Shown: piece by piece, positions 38,576 through 48,753 of the stretch
How the letters are laid out: each line of letters opens with the position of its first letter
Numbering within the stretch: the stretch's first letter is position 1
IMG/VR virus record: IMGVR_UViG_3300034020_000824
Coordinates: 82,031-146,030 of that record
Strand: one strand, 5' to 3'
DNA from: a virus
Length of the DNA: 64,000 nt
The notes under the pieces: generated by a model
Databases searched by the model: none
The model's input: the letters and a program-made list of their open reading frames with translations, nothing else
Told to the model about the DNA's origin: nothing
Program-made: the position numbers and the translations under genes

Positions 38576-39315
38576 AAATTGCATTATGTTTGTCTGGTCA
38601 ACCACGTAATGCCATACAAACTTCTCAAAGAATTAAACAAACTCTCATAGATGGTAATGATGTAGACGTTTTTCTACATTGTTGGTATGATCCTAATAAT
38701 CTAGATTATGGCAAAAGAACTCCAGGGCATTGGGGTAGATCTTGTGACATTGATATGGATAAAAAACTTTTAGATATCTATGCTCCAAAATCTTTTTACT
38801 TTGAAAAACCAAAACTTTGGGAAAATTCAAATATTAAAGTAACAGAAGAAAACATTAAAAAATGTTTTGATTATGGGTTGGATGATCCAAATGGAATAGA
38901 ATTTTTTGAAAAGTATACTATTGATAGATGCCATAGTCAATGCTATAGTAAAATGGTGGTCAATTTTCTTAGGGAAAATTATTCTATTGAAAATAATGTA
39001 AAGTATGATTTTGTAATTACTTTAAGATATGATGTAAGCCCTTCTGTTAAGATAGATTTTTTAAATTCAAAATTTGAATCAGATATCTTATATTATCAAG
39101 ATTTAAATCAACCTTCAGGTATGATTAGTGATTGGTTTGGAATGGGATCTCCTAAAATTATGAATGTTTGGAGTAGTCTATATTATCATTTTGAACCAGT
39201 TTATCATCAAGTAATGTCTGAAGAAAATATTTGGTGTGTTGAACTATTACTTAGAAATCATTTAAAAAATAATCAAATTAAAACAAAGTCATTAGATTTG
39301 GGGGTATCATTTTGA
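38572..39315 (+). CDS. Putative glycosyltransferase of the SGQPR type
   Basis: A 247-residue protein beginning KIALCLSGQPRNAIQTSQRI, with VDVFLHCWYDP and a later YDFVITLRYDV acidic site. The same opening (LFSGQP) and HLWWD/SRPDV pattern occurs in the gene at 43874, so the phage has two members of this family. GT-A-like transfer is inferred from the context. Confidence 0.65.
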   Translation: MKIALCLSGQPRNAIQTSQRIKQTLIDGNDVDVFLHCWYDPNNLDYGKRTPGHWGRSCDIDMDKKLLDIYAPKSFYFEKPKLWENSNIKVTEENIKKCFDYGLDDPNGIEFFEKYTIDRCHSQCYSKMVVNFLRENYSIENNVKYDFVITLRYDVSPSVKIDFLNSKFESDILYYQDLNQPSGMISDWFGMGSPKIMNVWSSLYYHFEPVYHQVMSEENIWCVELLLRNHLKNNQIKTKSLDLGVSF

Positions 39316-40310
39316 AACATAAAAGAGTTATTGTGTGGGGATATAAATTATATTCTCATACACATTCATATATTCATTCCGGATATTATAATGCTTTTAA
39401 GGCACTAGGATATGAAACTTATTGGATTGATGGTTCAGATAATTTTGATCCTCAAATATTCAATGATGCTTTGATTTTTACTGAACAGTGGGCAGTTATT
39501 GGAAATCCAAATATTCCACTGTTTAGCAACTCTACTTATGCAGTTCATTATATTGGAAACAAAGATAATCGTGTAGAAGGTAATCCTGGAGCAGGCGCTT
39601 ATCTTGGTAAGGTTGGACGATTGATTGATGTTAGATATAATGCTGATAAATGGGTTGATAAAAATTACAACTATTCTTTAGACCGCAGTAAAGCAGCAAA
39701 GATTGGTTCTGGTTGTTATTTTGAGAAAGGTTCGGAATATGATTATTTTTATACAACTTGGGCAACTGACTTATTGCCCGATGAAATAAATTTAGAAGAT
39801 ATGTATATTCCCAAAGAAAATTATGTCTTCTTTGCTGGAACAATTGGCGGCGGGCAGGGTGGTCCAAAAGATTGTAAAACTGCACCACCCGAGTATGATA
39901 ACTTAGTTTATTTAAATCCTTTTATTCGGGCTTGTGAAGAGGGTGGTATTGAATTTAAGTATAACTGCCCTTGGATTAGTCCTCAATCTTTTGAAGAACA
40001 GAGGAAAATAATTCAAAAATCTTATCTTGCGCCCGATGTAAGACACAAAGCATTTAAAGAGTGGGGTTATATTCCTTGTAGGAATTTCAAAAACATTAGT
40101 TATGGTCAACTGGGAGTTACTAATTCAAAACCAGTATATGAATTTTTTGATGGTAATATCATTTATAATGAGGATACATATCAATTATTCTTTGATGCTC
40201 AAAAAGAAAAAGAGAACTATGACTTAATTAAATCTCAAATGCTTTTTGTTAAAGAAAATCATACTTATATAAGCAGAGTTAAAGAACTTATTGAAGTAGT
40301 TAATTATTGA
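39312..40310 (+). CDS. Putative glycosyltransferase (GT-B-like)
   Basis: A 332-residue protein starting at TTG 39312 (overlapping the previous stop). VIVWGYKLYSHTHSYIHSGYYNAF opens it, and GYIPCRNFKNISYGQLGVTN near the end resembles the donor-site helix of glycan-modifying GT-B enzymes. No family is certain. Position and size fit a glycosyltransferase. Confidence 0.6.
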   Translation: MKHKRVIVWGYKLYSHTHSYIHSGYYNAFKALGYETYWIDGSDNFDPQIFNDALIFTEQWAVIGNPNIPLFSNSTYAVHYIGNKDNRVEGNPGAGAYLGKVGRLIDVRYNADKWVDKNYNYSLDRSKAAKIGSGCYFEKGSEYDYFYTTWATDLLPDEINLEDMYIPKENYVFFAGTIGGGQGGPKDCKTAPPEYDNLVYLNPFIRACEEGGIEFKYNCPWISPQSFEEQRKIIQKSYLAPDVRHKAFKEWGYIPCRNFKNISYGQLGVTNSKPVYEFFDGNIIYNEDTYQLFFDAQKEKENYDLIKSQMLFVKENHTYISRVKELIEVVNY

Positions 40311-40315
40311 TTATT

Positions 40316-41797
40316 ATGTATCTATTATCTTTTTGCTCCGAAGGTCCACCATATGATGAGGGATTTTCTTTATTAGAAACATCTAACCAAATTAAAGAAC
40401 GTTTAGCACCATTTTTTGAAGATATTTTTGTTCATACAAAACGAACTTTAAAACTTCTTCCTAATAGTGAAGACATTTGTAATTGTTATGATGAACCTTT
40501 AGACCAAAACACTCACGTTCATAATTTTGGTTATTTTGACTTTAAACCATTTCTGATTGACTATACATTAAAGAACATTCCAGAGGGTTCTTTACTTTTA
40601 TATCACGATGGTAATTTTATTAAGAACGAACAGTATTGGCAAACTGATTGGGAGAACATTACATCCATTTCTGAAACTATGTTGAGTGAGAACTCAAGTG
40701 ATGTTTGGTTTCAGATGGAAAGGGAAGGTTGTTATGTAAAGTCATCTGTCAAAGAATATACATTAGATTATTTCTTCAGTGAAGATGAAAAACGAGTAGT
40801 GAAAAATTCACATCTCATCAATGCTGCAAGAGTCTTGGTAAGAAATAATAATTTTGGAAGACAATTTATTTCTGAGTATCTTGACTTATGTAAGAATAAA
40901 GATTTAATCGCAAAGAGTCCTAATCATAATCCAGACCCAGAATTTCAATGGTCTTGTGGCGATCAAGATGTTTTGAACTGTTTGGTGTACCGATATATAC
41001 TAGATGGAAAATTACCTAGAACTTTTCCAAGATTTTCTTTCTTATATCGGGTGTTAAGATACGAAAATAGACCATTCCTTTGGAGTGGTGTAAATAATGA
41101 TAACTACCATTTTACTGGTATTAGCGAATTAAAAAATACTGAATTATTAAACTACATGGAAAATACTTCACTTGAAATTGCTGAGAATGAAATTCTTTCA
41201 TTTTTAGATTTAGATAAGTTAGCAAACAGAACTGACCTTTGCAGTATCCTTGAGAAGCATGGATCAGACAAGTGCTCGAATTGGCATAATTACTCTGCTC
41301 TTTATAATTACTTTTTTAAGAATTTTAGAGACGAAAAAATTAACTTTTTTGAAGTGGGAATTTATCACGGGTCTTCAATAAAGAGCTGGAGAGAATATTT
41401 CTCAAAGGCAAAAATTTATGCCGCAGATGTTGATGAAGAAACGTTTTTAACCATTTCAGATCTTGATGTTGAATATTTTTATTGTAACCAAGATAATCCA
41501 CAGTCAATTCAAAATATGTGGAAAAATGATTCTCTTAATGATATTGAGTTTGATGTGATTATTGATGATGGAAAGCACGAATTTATTTCCAATCTAAACT
41601 TTTTTAAAGAGTCCATTTATAAACTTAAACCAGGTGGCATTTTTATTGTAGAAGATTTAACCATTTCAACTTATGATTCATTTAAAGCAATACTTTTAAA
41701 CTTGAAAAATGAGTATTCTTTAGATTATATTAAATTGATGAATCTTCCAAATTCAAATAATCATATTGATAATAACATTCTTTTAGTAATTAAATAG
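40316..41797 (+). CDS. Two-domain protein: glycosyltransferase-like plus methyltransferase
   Basis: A 493-residue protein. Residues about 1-290 resemble a GT-A-like enzyme (YHDGN; WSCGDQDVLNCLVYRYILDGKLP). Residues about 320-490 are a class I SAM methyltransferase (FFEVGIYHGSSIKSWREYF, AADVDEE, DVIIDDGKHEF, LKPGGIFIVEDL). The methyltransferase half resembles the free-standing gene at 44754, suggesting domain shuffling. It would add and methylate a sugar, perhaps as chain capping. ATG 40316 is preferred to the TTG at 40307. Confidence 0.72.
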   Translation: MYLLSFCSEGPPYDEGFSLLETSNQIKERLAPFFEDIFVHTKRTLKLLPNSEDICNCYDEPLDQNTHVHNFGYFDFKPFLIDYTLKNIPEGSLLLYHDGNFIKNEQYWQTDWENITSISETMLSENSSDVWFQMEREGCYVKSSVKEYTLDYFFSEDEKRVVKNSHLINAARVLVRNNNFGRQFISEYLDLCKNKDLIAKSPNHNPDPEFQWSCGDQDVLNCLVYRYILDGKLPRTFPRFSFLYRVLRYENRPFLWSGVNNDNYHFTGISELKNTELLNYMENTSLEIAENEILSFLDLDKLANRTDLCSILEKHGSDKCSNWHNYSALYNYFFKNFRDEKINFFEVGIYHGSSIKSWREYFSKAKIYAADVDEETFLTISDLDVEYFYCNQDNPQSIQNMWKNDSLNDIEFDVIIDDGKHEFISNLNFFKESIYKLKPGGIFIVEDLTISTYDSFKAILLNLKNEYSLDYIKLMNLPNSNNHIDNNILLVIK

Positions 41798-41798
41798 T

Positions 41799-42545
41799 AT
41801 GGACTTAGGTGTATTTTATATCTGCTACAAAGAACAAGCGGCGATTGAGTATTCTTTGGAAAAATTTAGACAATTTTACCCAGAAAATCCAATTTACCTT
41901 GTTTCTGATAATGGTTTAGATTTTTCTTATCTAAAAGAAAATTTTGGAAATATTGAGACTATAAAAGAAACTATGGAGGTAGTTGGTATTGCTAGAGATG
42001 TAGATCAATATATTAGAGAAAACTCTGGAGATATTGACCTTTTTATGGGAATCTCACTTGAGTTTTTGAGAAGACTAAAAAATGGATGTGACTTTTGTAA
42101 AACCGAATATATGGTTTTGATGGAACCAGATGTTTTGGTAAGAGGAGAGTTGCATCCATTTGATGCTGATCTTGTTGGACCAACGGCGAATGTAATGCCC
42201 AAAATCATTCAGAAATATGTTATAATGAATGGAGGTAAAAATAATGGAACTTGGGGACCCGCTGGCGGTATCATGAAAACATCTTCATTTTATGGGATGT
42301 ATGATAAGTTGATGAATGATCTTGATAAACTTTCTGGTGGTTTGGAATTAGATCCAAGAATGATTTGTTACGATTACTTACTCGCTTTTCTTTTTTCTTT
42401 ATTTGGGTATACTTATACAGATAATCCAGACCAAACCGAGTGTATCAGAAATCCAAATTGGAAAAACTCTGGTCATCCATTATTGCATCAACATAGAGAA
42501 CTTTATTCAACTAATTACGGAGGAAAATGGCAAAATACAAAATAG
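41799..42545 (+). CDS. Putative glycosyltransferase
   Basis: A 248-residue GT-A-like protein: VFYICYKEQAAIEYSLEKFRQFYPENPIYLVSDNG at the start, MEPDVLVRG as a DxD-type site, and GGIMKTSSFYGMYD. The substrate is not inferable. It overlaps the next gene by 19 nt. Confidence 0.68.
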   Translation: MDLGVFYICYKEQAAIEYSLEKFRQFYPENPIYLVSDNGLDFSYLKENFGNIETIKETMEVVGIARDVDQYIRENSGDIDLFMGISLEFLRRLKNGCDFCKTEYMVLMEPDVLVRGELHPFDADLVGPTANVMPKIIQKYVIMNGGKNNGTWGPAGGIMKTSSFYGMYDKLMNDLDKLSGGLELDPRMICYDYLLAFLFSLFGYTYTDNPDQTECIRNPNWKNSGHPLLHQHRELYSTNYGGKWQNTK

Positions 42546-43210
42546 CCAACTTTAGTAAAGATCCCGCAGGTTGGGAGCATGGTAATCCCTTTCATGGAGA
42601 CACTTACATTATTGATACTGTTTATGAGTGTATGAAAGATTCGGATATTTTTATTGAAACCGGAACTGCTTATGCTGAAAGTTCCTATTTTATTGCTGAT
42701 AATTTTTCGGACAAAAAGGTATATACCTGTGAGATTGATGACTACAGATATTCGGTGTCTTATGATATCTTAAAGGATTTTAAGAATGTTGATATGCAAA
42801 AAATGCCATCACCAGAAATTCTTCATTATGTCTTTGCTAAAGAACCAGATCTAAAAGATAAGAAAACCGTTTTTTGGTTCGATGCACATGGGGAGTGGAT
42901 GGAAAACGGACAGCATATGTATTCCTGGCCCTTGTTTGATGAAGTCAATTTTGTAACTACTAATTTTAAAAATTATACAATTTTTATTGACGACTTCCAA
43001 AACCCATATGTTTCACATGCTAAGTATGATGTTTGTGGTGGAAAAATTTGTGGACCTGGAGAAGTTATGGGAGCATTAAATGGGGTTAAATTATATGTTC
43101 CAACATATACTGATGTTACCTCAGAGTATCACGAAGATATTGTTGGAGTTGGATTGATTACTGATATGGAGGTTATTGAAAACTCAGCACAGTGGAAAGA
43201 GGTTGTTTGA
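42527..43210 (+). CDS. Class I methyltransferase-like protein
   Basis: A 227-residue protein with FIETGTAYAESSYFIADNF (SAM loop), VYTCEIDDY, VFWFDAHGEW and IFIDDF. It is probably a sugar methyltransferase of the glycan operon. Confidence 0.7.
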   Translation: MAKYKIANFSKDPAGWEHGNPFHGDTYIIDTVYECMKDSDIFIETGTAYAESSYFIADNFSDKKVYTCEIDDYRYSVSYDILKDFKNVDMQKMPSPEILHYVFAKEPDLKDKKTVFWFDAHGEWMENGQHMYSWPLFDEVNFVTTNFKNYTIFIDDFQNPYVSHAKYDVCGGKICGPGEVMGALNGVKLYVPTYTDVTSEYHEDIVGVGLITDMEVIENSAQWKEVV

Positions 43211-43211
43211 A

Positions 43212-43877
43212 ATGAATTTTAATAGTAAATTATTGAATGCAATTGATTTAGAGTTTTGTAGAAGTAAAGTTAAAGAGTATGGGTATCTTCAAAAATTTCC
43301 CCATGTTACTTGGGAAAATGATGATGCTTTGATGAAGTGGTGTTTAATCGCAGATTATTTTGAAAAACTAGATCAAACTGAAAAAACTGTCGTAGATCTT
43401 GGATGTTCTAGTTCTCCCCTACCTCACATCATCTCTTCATTGGGTCATGATGTAACCGGAATTGATATTAGCGATGTTAGTCATTCATTTTCCGGAAGTT
43501 TAGTTCGGATGGTTTTGAATGATGCTCTTGCCGAAGTTAAGGATATGGAAAATAATTCAGTAGATTATTTTGTAGATTCTTGCGCTGTAACACATTTTAA
43601 TGGATCTCATACTAATAAAATTAATAATCAGGGATGGAAAGATATTGCAGAACAAGTTTATAGAGTCCTCAAACCTGGCGGTAAATTTATTATTGTTTCT
43701 GATGTTGATGTTGAAAATAAATTTGGTGAGTTTATTAAACCGGAATTAGTTGTTAAACTGATTGAATCGACGGGTTTAACTCTGATAGGTTCTTGTGATT
43801 ATTCTGAACCAGATCCTTTTACAATTCATTGTGGGAAATATACTCTACAAGTTGCAAATTTTATTTTTGAAAAATGA
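43212..43877 (+). CDS. SAM-dependent methyltransferase
   Basis: A 221-residue class I methyltransferase: VVDLGCSSSPLPHIISSLG, VTGIDISD, YRVLKPGGKFIIVSDVD. I chose ATG 43212; the in-frame ATG at 43176 lies inside the previous gene. It has an ATGA overlap with the next gene. Confidence 0.82.
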   Translation: MNFNSKLLNAIDLEFCRSKVKEYGYLQKFPHVTWENDDALMKWCLIADYFEKLDQTEKTVVDLGCSSSPLPHIISSLGHDVTGIDISDVSHSFSGSLVRMVLNDALAEVKDMENNSVDYFVDSCAVTHFNGSHTNKINNQGWKDIAEQVYRVLKPGGKFIIVSDVDVENKFGEFIKPELVVKLIESTGLTLIGSCDYSEPDPFTIHCGKYTLQVANFIFEK

Positions 43878-44752
43878 ATTGCGCTTTTTTATTTTCTGGA
43901 CAACCTATTTTTTATGATGAAAATATTAGTTATTTTTCCAATTATCAGATAGATGAAAATGATAAGGTTTGCTCTCATCTTTGGTGGGATAAATCTTATC
44001 ATAAAAAAGTTTATAAGTTATGGTTTACTGATCGGTTTGGTGATGAAAATTTAGATAAACAATTTATAGAAAGATATAAGGTAACTGATTGTAGTGTTGA
44101 AAAGCATAAAGATTTTGATATTACATTCTTTAAAAAATTTAATTTTGATGTTTGGAAGGGTGAAAGTATAGAGCATTATAAAATCATTACTCCAATAGTT
44201 TTATATGGTCTTCTAAGTCAAACTTATTCCAACTATCAAGCATTTTTGCAAACTAAAAAATATAATAATATCGATGTCGTTATTAAATCTAGACCAGATG
44301 TTATTTTAACTAAACCAATTAAAGATATATTATCCCAGGTTACTCTAGAGTCAGATACAATATATTTTCAAAGTTCAATGAATGGTGGTCATTTGTATGC
44401 CGGAGAGTTTCCTAATAATCCTTGCGATTGGTTTTTCTTGGGAAACCCAGAATCTATGGAAAAGTTTTTATCTGGATGGTATGAATTTATTCCAAGTGTT
44501 TATGAAAATGGTGTAATTCATGTAAGAGACTATTGCATAGAAGTTTGCTCTAGGAAAAATTTAAAAATCGGATTGGGCGACTTTGGAGCGATCATATATA
44601 AACAAGCAACAGATTGGTATGAGAAATATAAAATTGATTCCAAATTTTATATTCATAATTTTGACTACGAATCTTGCAAACCTTTACAAGTTAATATGTG
44701 GCCAAATTGGGTTGAGCATGTTAACTTTGAACATTTTAAAAATATGAAATAA
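43874..44752 (+). CDS. Second SGQP-type putative glycosyltransferase
   Basis: A 292-residue protein (NCAFLFSGQPIFYDENISYF, VCSHLWWDKS, VVIKSRPDVIL) related in layout to the gene at 38572. It is likely to add a sugar to the same glycan. Strongly AT-rich. Confidence 0.65.
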   Translation: MNCAFLFSGQPIFYDENISYFSNYQIDENDKVCSHLWWDKSYHKKVYKLWFTDRFGDENLDKQFIERYKVTDCSVEKHKDFDITFFKKFNFDVWKGESIEHYKIITPIVLYGLLSQTYSNYQAFLQTKKYNNIDVVIKSRPDVILTKPIKDILSQVTLESDTIYFQSSMNGGHLYAGEFPNNPCDWFFLGNPESMEKFLSGWYEFIPSVYENGVIHVRDYCIEVCSRKNLKIGLGDFGAIIYKQATDWYEKYKIDSKFYIHNFDYESCKPLQVNMWPNWVEHVNFEHFKNMK

Positions 44753-44753
44753 A

Positions 44754-45326
44754 ATGGCAAAATCATTCAAACAAAAAGCAAAAGAAATCATTCAACATTA
44801 TAGTTCTACCCCCTGGACTGGTTGTAGTGATAAGGGATCAGATCATTCTTATGAACTTTTTTATCCGGAAGTTTTCGAAAAAGTTAAAGACAATAAAGAT
44901 CTTTGTGTTTTAGAGGTAGGAGTATCTTCTGGTTATAGTTTGAGAATGTGGAGAGATATTTTTTCAGATAAAACTAAAATCTATGGATTTGATAAAGAAT
45001 ATTCTAATCTCCAACTTACAGAAGAAGAGAAAGAAAGATTTATTTTTCTACCAGAAGGGTCTCAAGATGATCCAAGTTCATTTGAAAACTGCCCACAATT
45101 TGATTTAATTATTGATGATGCTTCCCATAATCCGGATCTTACATTAAAAACTTGGAATATTCTTAAATCAAAACTTAAACCAGGTGGTTATTATATTATT
45201 GAAGATGTTGATGATAATCCAGGATGGAAAGTTTCTGAATATCTTGATACTTTTGAAATTGTTGATTTGAGAGCAAATAAAAATAAGTATGACGATATTA
45301 TCTACCTCTATAAAAATGAAAACTGA
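44754..45326 (+). CDS. Class I methyltransferase
   Basis: A 190-residue protein: CVLEVGVSSGYSLRMWRDIF, YGFDKEY, FDLIIDDASHNP, LKPGGYYIIEDVDD. It is very similar in motif order to the C-terminal domain of the fused protein at 40316. Confidence 0.82.
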   Translation: MAKSFKQKAKEIIQHYSSTPWTGCSDKGSDHSYELFYPEVFEKVKDNKDLCVLEVGVSSGYSLRMWRDIFSDKTKIYGFDKEYSNLQLTEEEKERFIFLPEGSQDDPSSFENCPQFDLIIDDASHNPDLTLKTWNILKSKLKPGGYYIIEDVDDNPGWKVSEYLDTFEIVDLRANKNKYDDIIYLYKNEN

Positions 45327-46122
45327 TTTTGTAATTGTTACTTCTTTATATAATGTTCAAGAACTACAAAGAGATGATAATAGAAGTTGGGAAGATTATC
45401 TAGAATGGTTTTCAAAGACATTAAGTGTAAAATGTCCATTTATTATTTTTACAGAAGAGTCTTTGGTTGAAACTATTAAAGAAGTCAGGCAAGATTTACC
45501 GACCGAAATTATTGTTGAACCTTTGGAACAAATACCATATTTTCATCTGAAAGATTCAATTCAAGAAGTTATCGATTCTGAATTTTATAAAGAAAATATG
45601 GCAGACACAAATAGAGTTGAGTGCAACTACTCAATGTATCCTGTCATTCAATATTCTAAATTTAAGTGGTTGAAAAAAGCATCTGAGATTAATTCTTTTG
45701 ACTCTAAATTTTTCTTTTGGTTAGACGCAGGTGCCAGTCGATTTTTATATGACTGCAATCTTGAAAATGATTACCCCAGTGAAGATACTCTTCAAGCATT
45801 AGAACAAATTGACAATACCTTCTTAATCCAGTATAATACTGAATGTTATCCTGATCTTGTAAATTCTCAAACATTATCCGAAAGTTATTTTTGGGATAAT
45901 CGGTCTTTTATCTGTGGAAGCATGTTTGGTGGAAATAAAATTGCTATTAAAAATATCAGCAATGAAATCGATCATGTTTTGGATTATATGATTAAGAATA
46001 AAAATGTAAATAATGAACAAATAGCAATTGGATATCTCTGTAAAACAAAAGAGAATCTTTTTACTAAGTTTCATAGAGTTAATGGTAAAAATCATCTTTG
46101 TTTATTTCAAGAAATGGTATGA
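45316..46122 (+). CDS. HtrL/YibB-like glycosyltransferase
   Basis: A 268-residue protein with VIVTSLYNV at the N-terminus, a FFFWLDAGASRFL motif and GSMFGGNK, as in HtrL/YibB-type glycosyltransferases. I chose ATG 45316, which overlaps the previous gene slightly; ATG 45289 is less likely. Confidence 0.75.
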   Translation: MKTDFVIVTSLYNVQELQRDDNRSWEDYLEWFSKTLSVKCPFIIFTEESLVETIKEVRQDLPTEIIVEPLEQIPYFHLKDSIQEVIDSEFYKENMADTNRVECNYSMYPVIQYSKFKWLKKASEINSFDSKFFFWLDAGASRFLYDCNLENDYPSEDTLQALEQIDNTFLIQYNTECYPDLVNSQTLSESYFWDNRSFICGSMFGGNKIAIKNISNEIDHVLDYMIKNKNVNNEQIAIGYLCKTKENLFTKFHRVNGKNHLCLFQEMV

Positions 46123-47015
46123 AAAGTTTAGTTACTGGCGGCGCAGGATTTATCGGATCAAATCTAGTAGATTGTCTTCTTGAAATGGGGCACGAGGTTG
46201 TTGTAATTGATAATGAATATTCGGATGTTCATGAACAGTTTTACTGGAATGATAAAGCGCAAAATTATAAGTATGACATTCGTGATTATGAAAACACTCG
46301 CCCCCTATACGATGGAGTAGATTATGTCTTCCATATTGCTGCAGAGGCACGTATTCAACCTGCAATTGAAAATCCTATTCAAGCAGTAAGTATTAACTCT
46401 GTTGGTACATGTACAGTTCTTCAGTGCTCAAGAGAAGCAGGGGTAAAGCGATTGATGTACTCCTCAACCTCTTCTGCATATGGAATGAATCAATCACCAA
46501 ATATTGAAACACAACCTGATGACTGTTTAAATCCTTATTCAGTTTCAAAAGTAAATGGCGAAAAACTATGCAAAATGTATACTAGTCTTTATGGTCTTCC
46601 CACTGTTTGCTTTAGATACTTTAATGTTTATGGTGAGCGTCAACCTTTACGTGGACAATATGCTCCTGTGATTGGTATTTTTCTTCGTCAGAGGGCAGCA
46701 GGAGAACCTCTGACTATCGTTGGTGATGGTAATCAGCGGAGAGACTTTACTCATGTTAGTGATGTTGTGAAGGCAAATGTGATGGCTGCTATTTCCAATC
46801 CAGATTGGGAAGCATTTGGGCAAGTATATAATGTCGGCACCGGAACAAATCATTCTATTAATCAAATTGCAAGAATGATTTCGAATAATGTTATTAATCT
46901 AGCACCTAGACCTGGAGAGTCAAGAATTACTCTTGCAAATAATAAAAAAATTAATAAAATTTTTGGTTGGAATCCAAGTGTAAAATTAGAGGAATGGGTT
47001 GAAAAGAATCTATGA
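46119..47015 (+). CDS. NAD-dependent epimerase (GalE-like)
   Basis: A 298-residue extended SDR: LVTGGAGFIGSNLVDCLLEM, FHIAAEARIQPA, SSTSSAYG, and catalytic YSVSK. The GRQ-type signature GERQPLRGQYAP suggests a UDP-hexose 4-epimerase. The start overlaps the previous TGA (ATGA). Confidence 0.9.
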   Translation: MKSLVTGGAGFIGSNLVDCLLEMGHEVVVIDNEYSDVHEQFYWNDKAQNYKYDIRDYENTRPLYDGVDYVFHIAAEARIQPAIENPIQAVSINSVGTCTVLQCSREAGVKRLMYSSTSSAYGMNQSPNIETQPDDCLNPYSVSKVNGEKLCKMYTSLYGLPTVCFRYFNVYGERQPLRGQYAPVIGIFLRQRAAGEPLTIVGDGNQRRDFTHVSDVVKANVMAAISNPDWEAFGQVYNVGTGTNHSINQIARMISNNVINLAPRPGESRITLANNKKINKIFGWNPSVKLEEWVEKNL

Positions 47016-47959
47016 AAATATCTTTAATCGGTCCTGGAATTATGCCTATTCCACCTCTTGGTTGGGGTGCGGTAGAAATTCTTATATGGGACACTAAAAT
47101 TGCTTTAGAATCTCTAGGACATCAAGTTCAAATTGTGAATACTAAAGATTATAATCAGATTATAAAAGATGTTAATTCTTTTGGATCTGATTTTGTTCAC
47201 ATTCATTATGATGAATTTATTACTTTATATCCTCATATTCAACAACCAAAGGCAATTACAAGTCATTATGGTTACTTAGAAAGACCTGAACTCTTTGGTG
47301 GATATGTGAATATTGCTAATGACTTTGCTCGACTCAGACCGAATACATTCTGTCTGTCTGAGGGAATTCAAAATATGTATAAAGTATTATTGAATCTGCC
47401 TGAAGACAAGTTGTTCTTAACACCAAATGGAGTAAACAGAGGAAAATTTAATTATGTAGATAATCCAGAGTATCCAGATCGTTCAATCTATCTTGCAAAG
47501 GTAGATTATAGGAAGCGTCAGTTTATGTTTCAGACAATTCCTAGTCTTTGGTATGCTGGAAATATTGCTGATTCTAGATTTGATACTTCTAAAAATTATT
47601 TGGGTGAGTGGGGAAAAGATACATTATATAATGAATTAACTCAATACGGAAACCTTGTTTTACTTTCCGATGGCGAAGCACATCCACTTGTTTGTATGGA
47701 GGCACTTTCCGCTGGACTTGGTGTGGTTGTTTGTGAATGGGGGAGAGCAAATTTAGATATTAATAAAGAATTTATTACAATCATTCCCGAAAACAAAATC
47801 TCCGATTTGGAGTATGTTGAGAATAAAATTATTGAGAATAGGAAATATGCTGTAAATAATAGAAAAGAAATTGTAGAATATTCAAAGCAGTTTGATTGGA
47901 AAGAGATACTTCAAAAATATTATATTTCTTCAGTTGAAAAAATCATTACCAATAGTTAA
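47012..47959 (+). CDS. Glycosyltransferase family 4-like
   Basis: A 315-residue GT-B enzyme: PPLGWGAVEILIWDTKIALE, HIHYDEF, LTPNGVNRGKF, and the donor-site segment LLSDGEAHPLVCMEALSAGLG. It adds a hexose to the growing glycan; the donor is unknown. Confidence 0.85.
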   Translation: MKISLIGPGIMPIPPLGWGAVEILIWDTKIALESLGHQVQIVNTKDYNQIIKDVNSFGSDFVHIHYDEFITLYPHIQQPKAITSHYGYLERPELFGGYVNIANDFARLRPNTFCLSEGIQNMYKVLLNLPEDKLFLTPNGVNRGKFNYVDNPEYPDRSIYLAKVDYRKRQFMFQTIPSLWYAGNIADSRFDTSKNYLGEWGKDTLYNELTQYGNLVLLSDGEAHPLVCMEALSAGLGVVVCEWGRANLDINKEFITIIPENKISDLEYVENKIIENRKYAVNNRKEIVEYSKQFDWKEILQKYYISSVEKIITNS

Positions 47960-47960
47960 T

Positions 47961-48749
47961 ATGAATAAAAAAATAGCAATAAACTTTATTGGAACGGGAA
48001 ATTATCTTAAATTCTTTCCAAAGTATTATGAGACACTGATGGAATATTTTGTTCCAGAATGTCAGAAAGATTTTTTTGTTTTTACAGATGGAGATCTTGG
48101 AGATGACATTCCAGACAATATTAAAATTATACCATCATCTGAAAATATTGAAATTACCACATCAGATTATTCTTCAGATAATTGGTATAATTTGATGTAT
48201 AATAGTATCGGTGGATTGAGAAGATTTGGAGAGATTAAAAAAATTGAAAGCCAATTAAAGGATTATGATTGGTATGTATACTTTGATGCTGATATGTATT
48301 GTTGCGATCAGTTAATTACATATCAAGATTTTTTCAATGATGAAAAACCATTTTTCGGAGTACAACATCCGACTTTTAGTGCTAACTGGAGTAAATTTCT
48401 TCAATATTTACCTTTTGAAAGAAATACAAGATCCTTATCATGTGTAACTGAAGAAGAGGAAAAGGACGATGTATATCTTCAAGGATGTATTTGGGGTGGT
48501 AAAATTCCAGAAATTTTTAAATTAATTGATGAACTTGATGAAAGAATCAAAAAAGATTTGGAAAATAATGTAATGGCAGCGGCACATGATGAAAGTCATT
48601 TAAATAGATATAGGATTGAAAATTATGATGATTTCCACATACTGCATCCTTCCTTTGCAAAACCTGGAAATTATCCTGATAATGAGTTTGATTTTTCTGC
48701 AAGGATGATTCATTCTCCTGCTGACAAAAAAACTATTCTTTATTCTTAG
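47961..48749 (+). CDS. GT6 (ABO-type) alpha-1,3-Gal/GalNAc transferase homologue
   Basis: A 262-residue protein with the GT6 signatures: YVYFDADMYC (about 104-113, DxD-equivalent), FFGVQHPTF, YLQGCIWGG, and HDESHLNRY (about 209-217), the hallmark of the histo-blood-group family. Such enzymes add Gal or GalNAc in alpha-1,3 linkage to fucosylated galactose. GT6 is rare in phages, with a P-SSM2 homologue known. I chose ATG 47961, right after the upstream stop. It is next to the fucosyltransferase. Confidence 0.85.
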   Translation: MNKKIAINFIGTGNYLKFFPKYYETLMEYFVPECQKDFFVFTDGDLGDDIPDNIKIIPSSENIEITTSDYSSDNWYNLMYNSIGGLRRFGEIKKIESQLKDYDWYVYFDADMYCCDQLITYQDFFNDEKPFFGVQHPTFSANWSKFLQYLPFERNTRSLSCVTEEEEKDDVYLQGCIWGGKIPEIFKLIDELDERIKKDLENNVMAAAHDESHLNRYRIENYDDFHILHPSFAKPGNYPDNEFDFSARMIHSPADKKTILYS

Positions 48750-48753
48750 TAGC

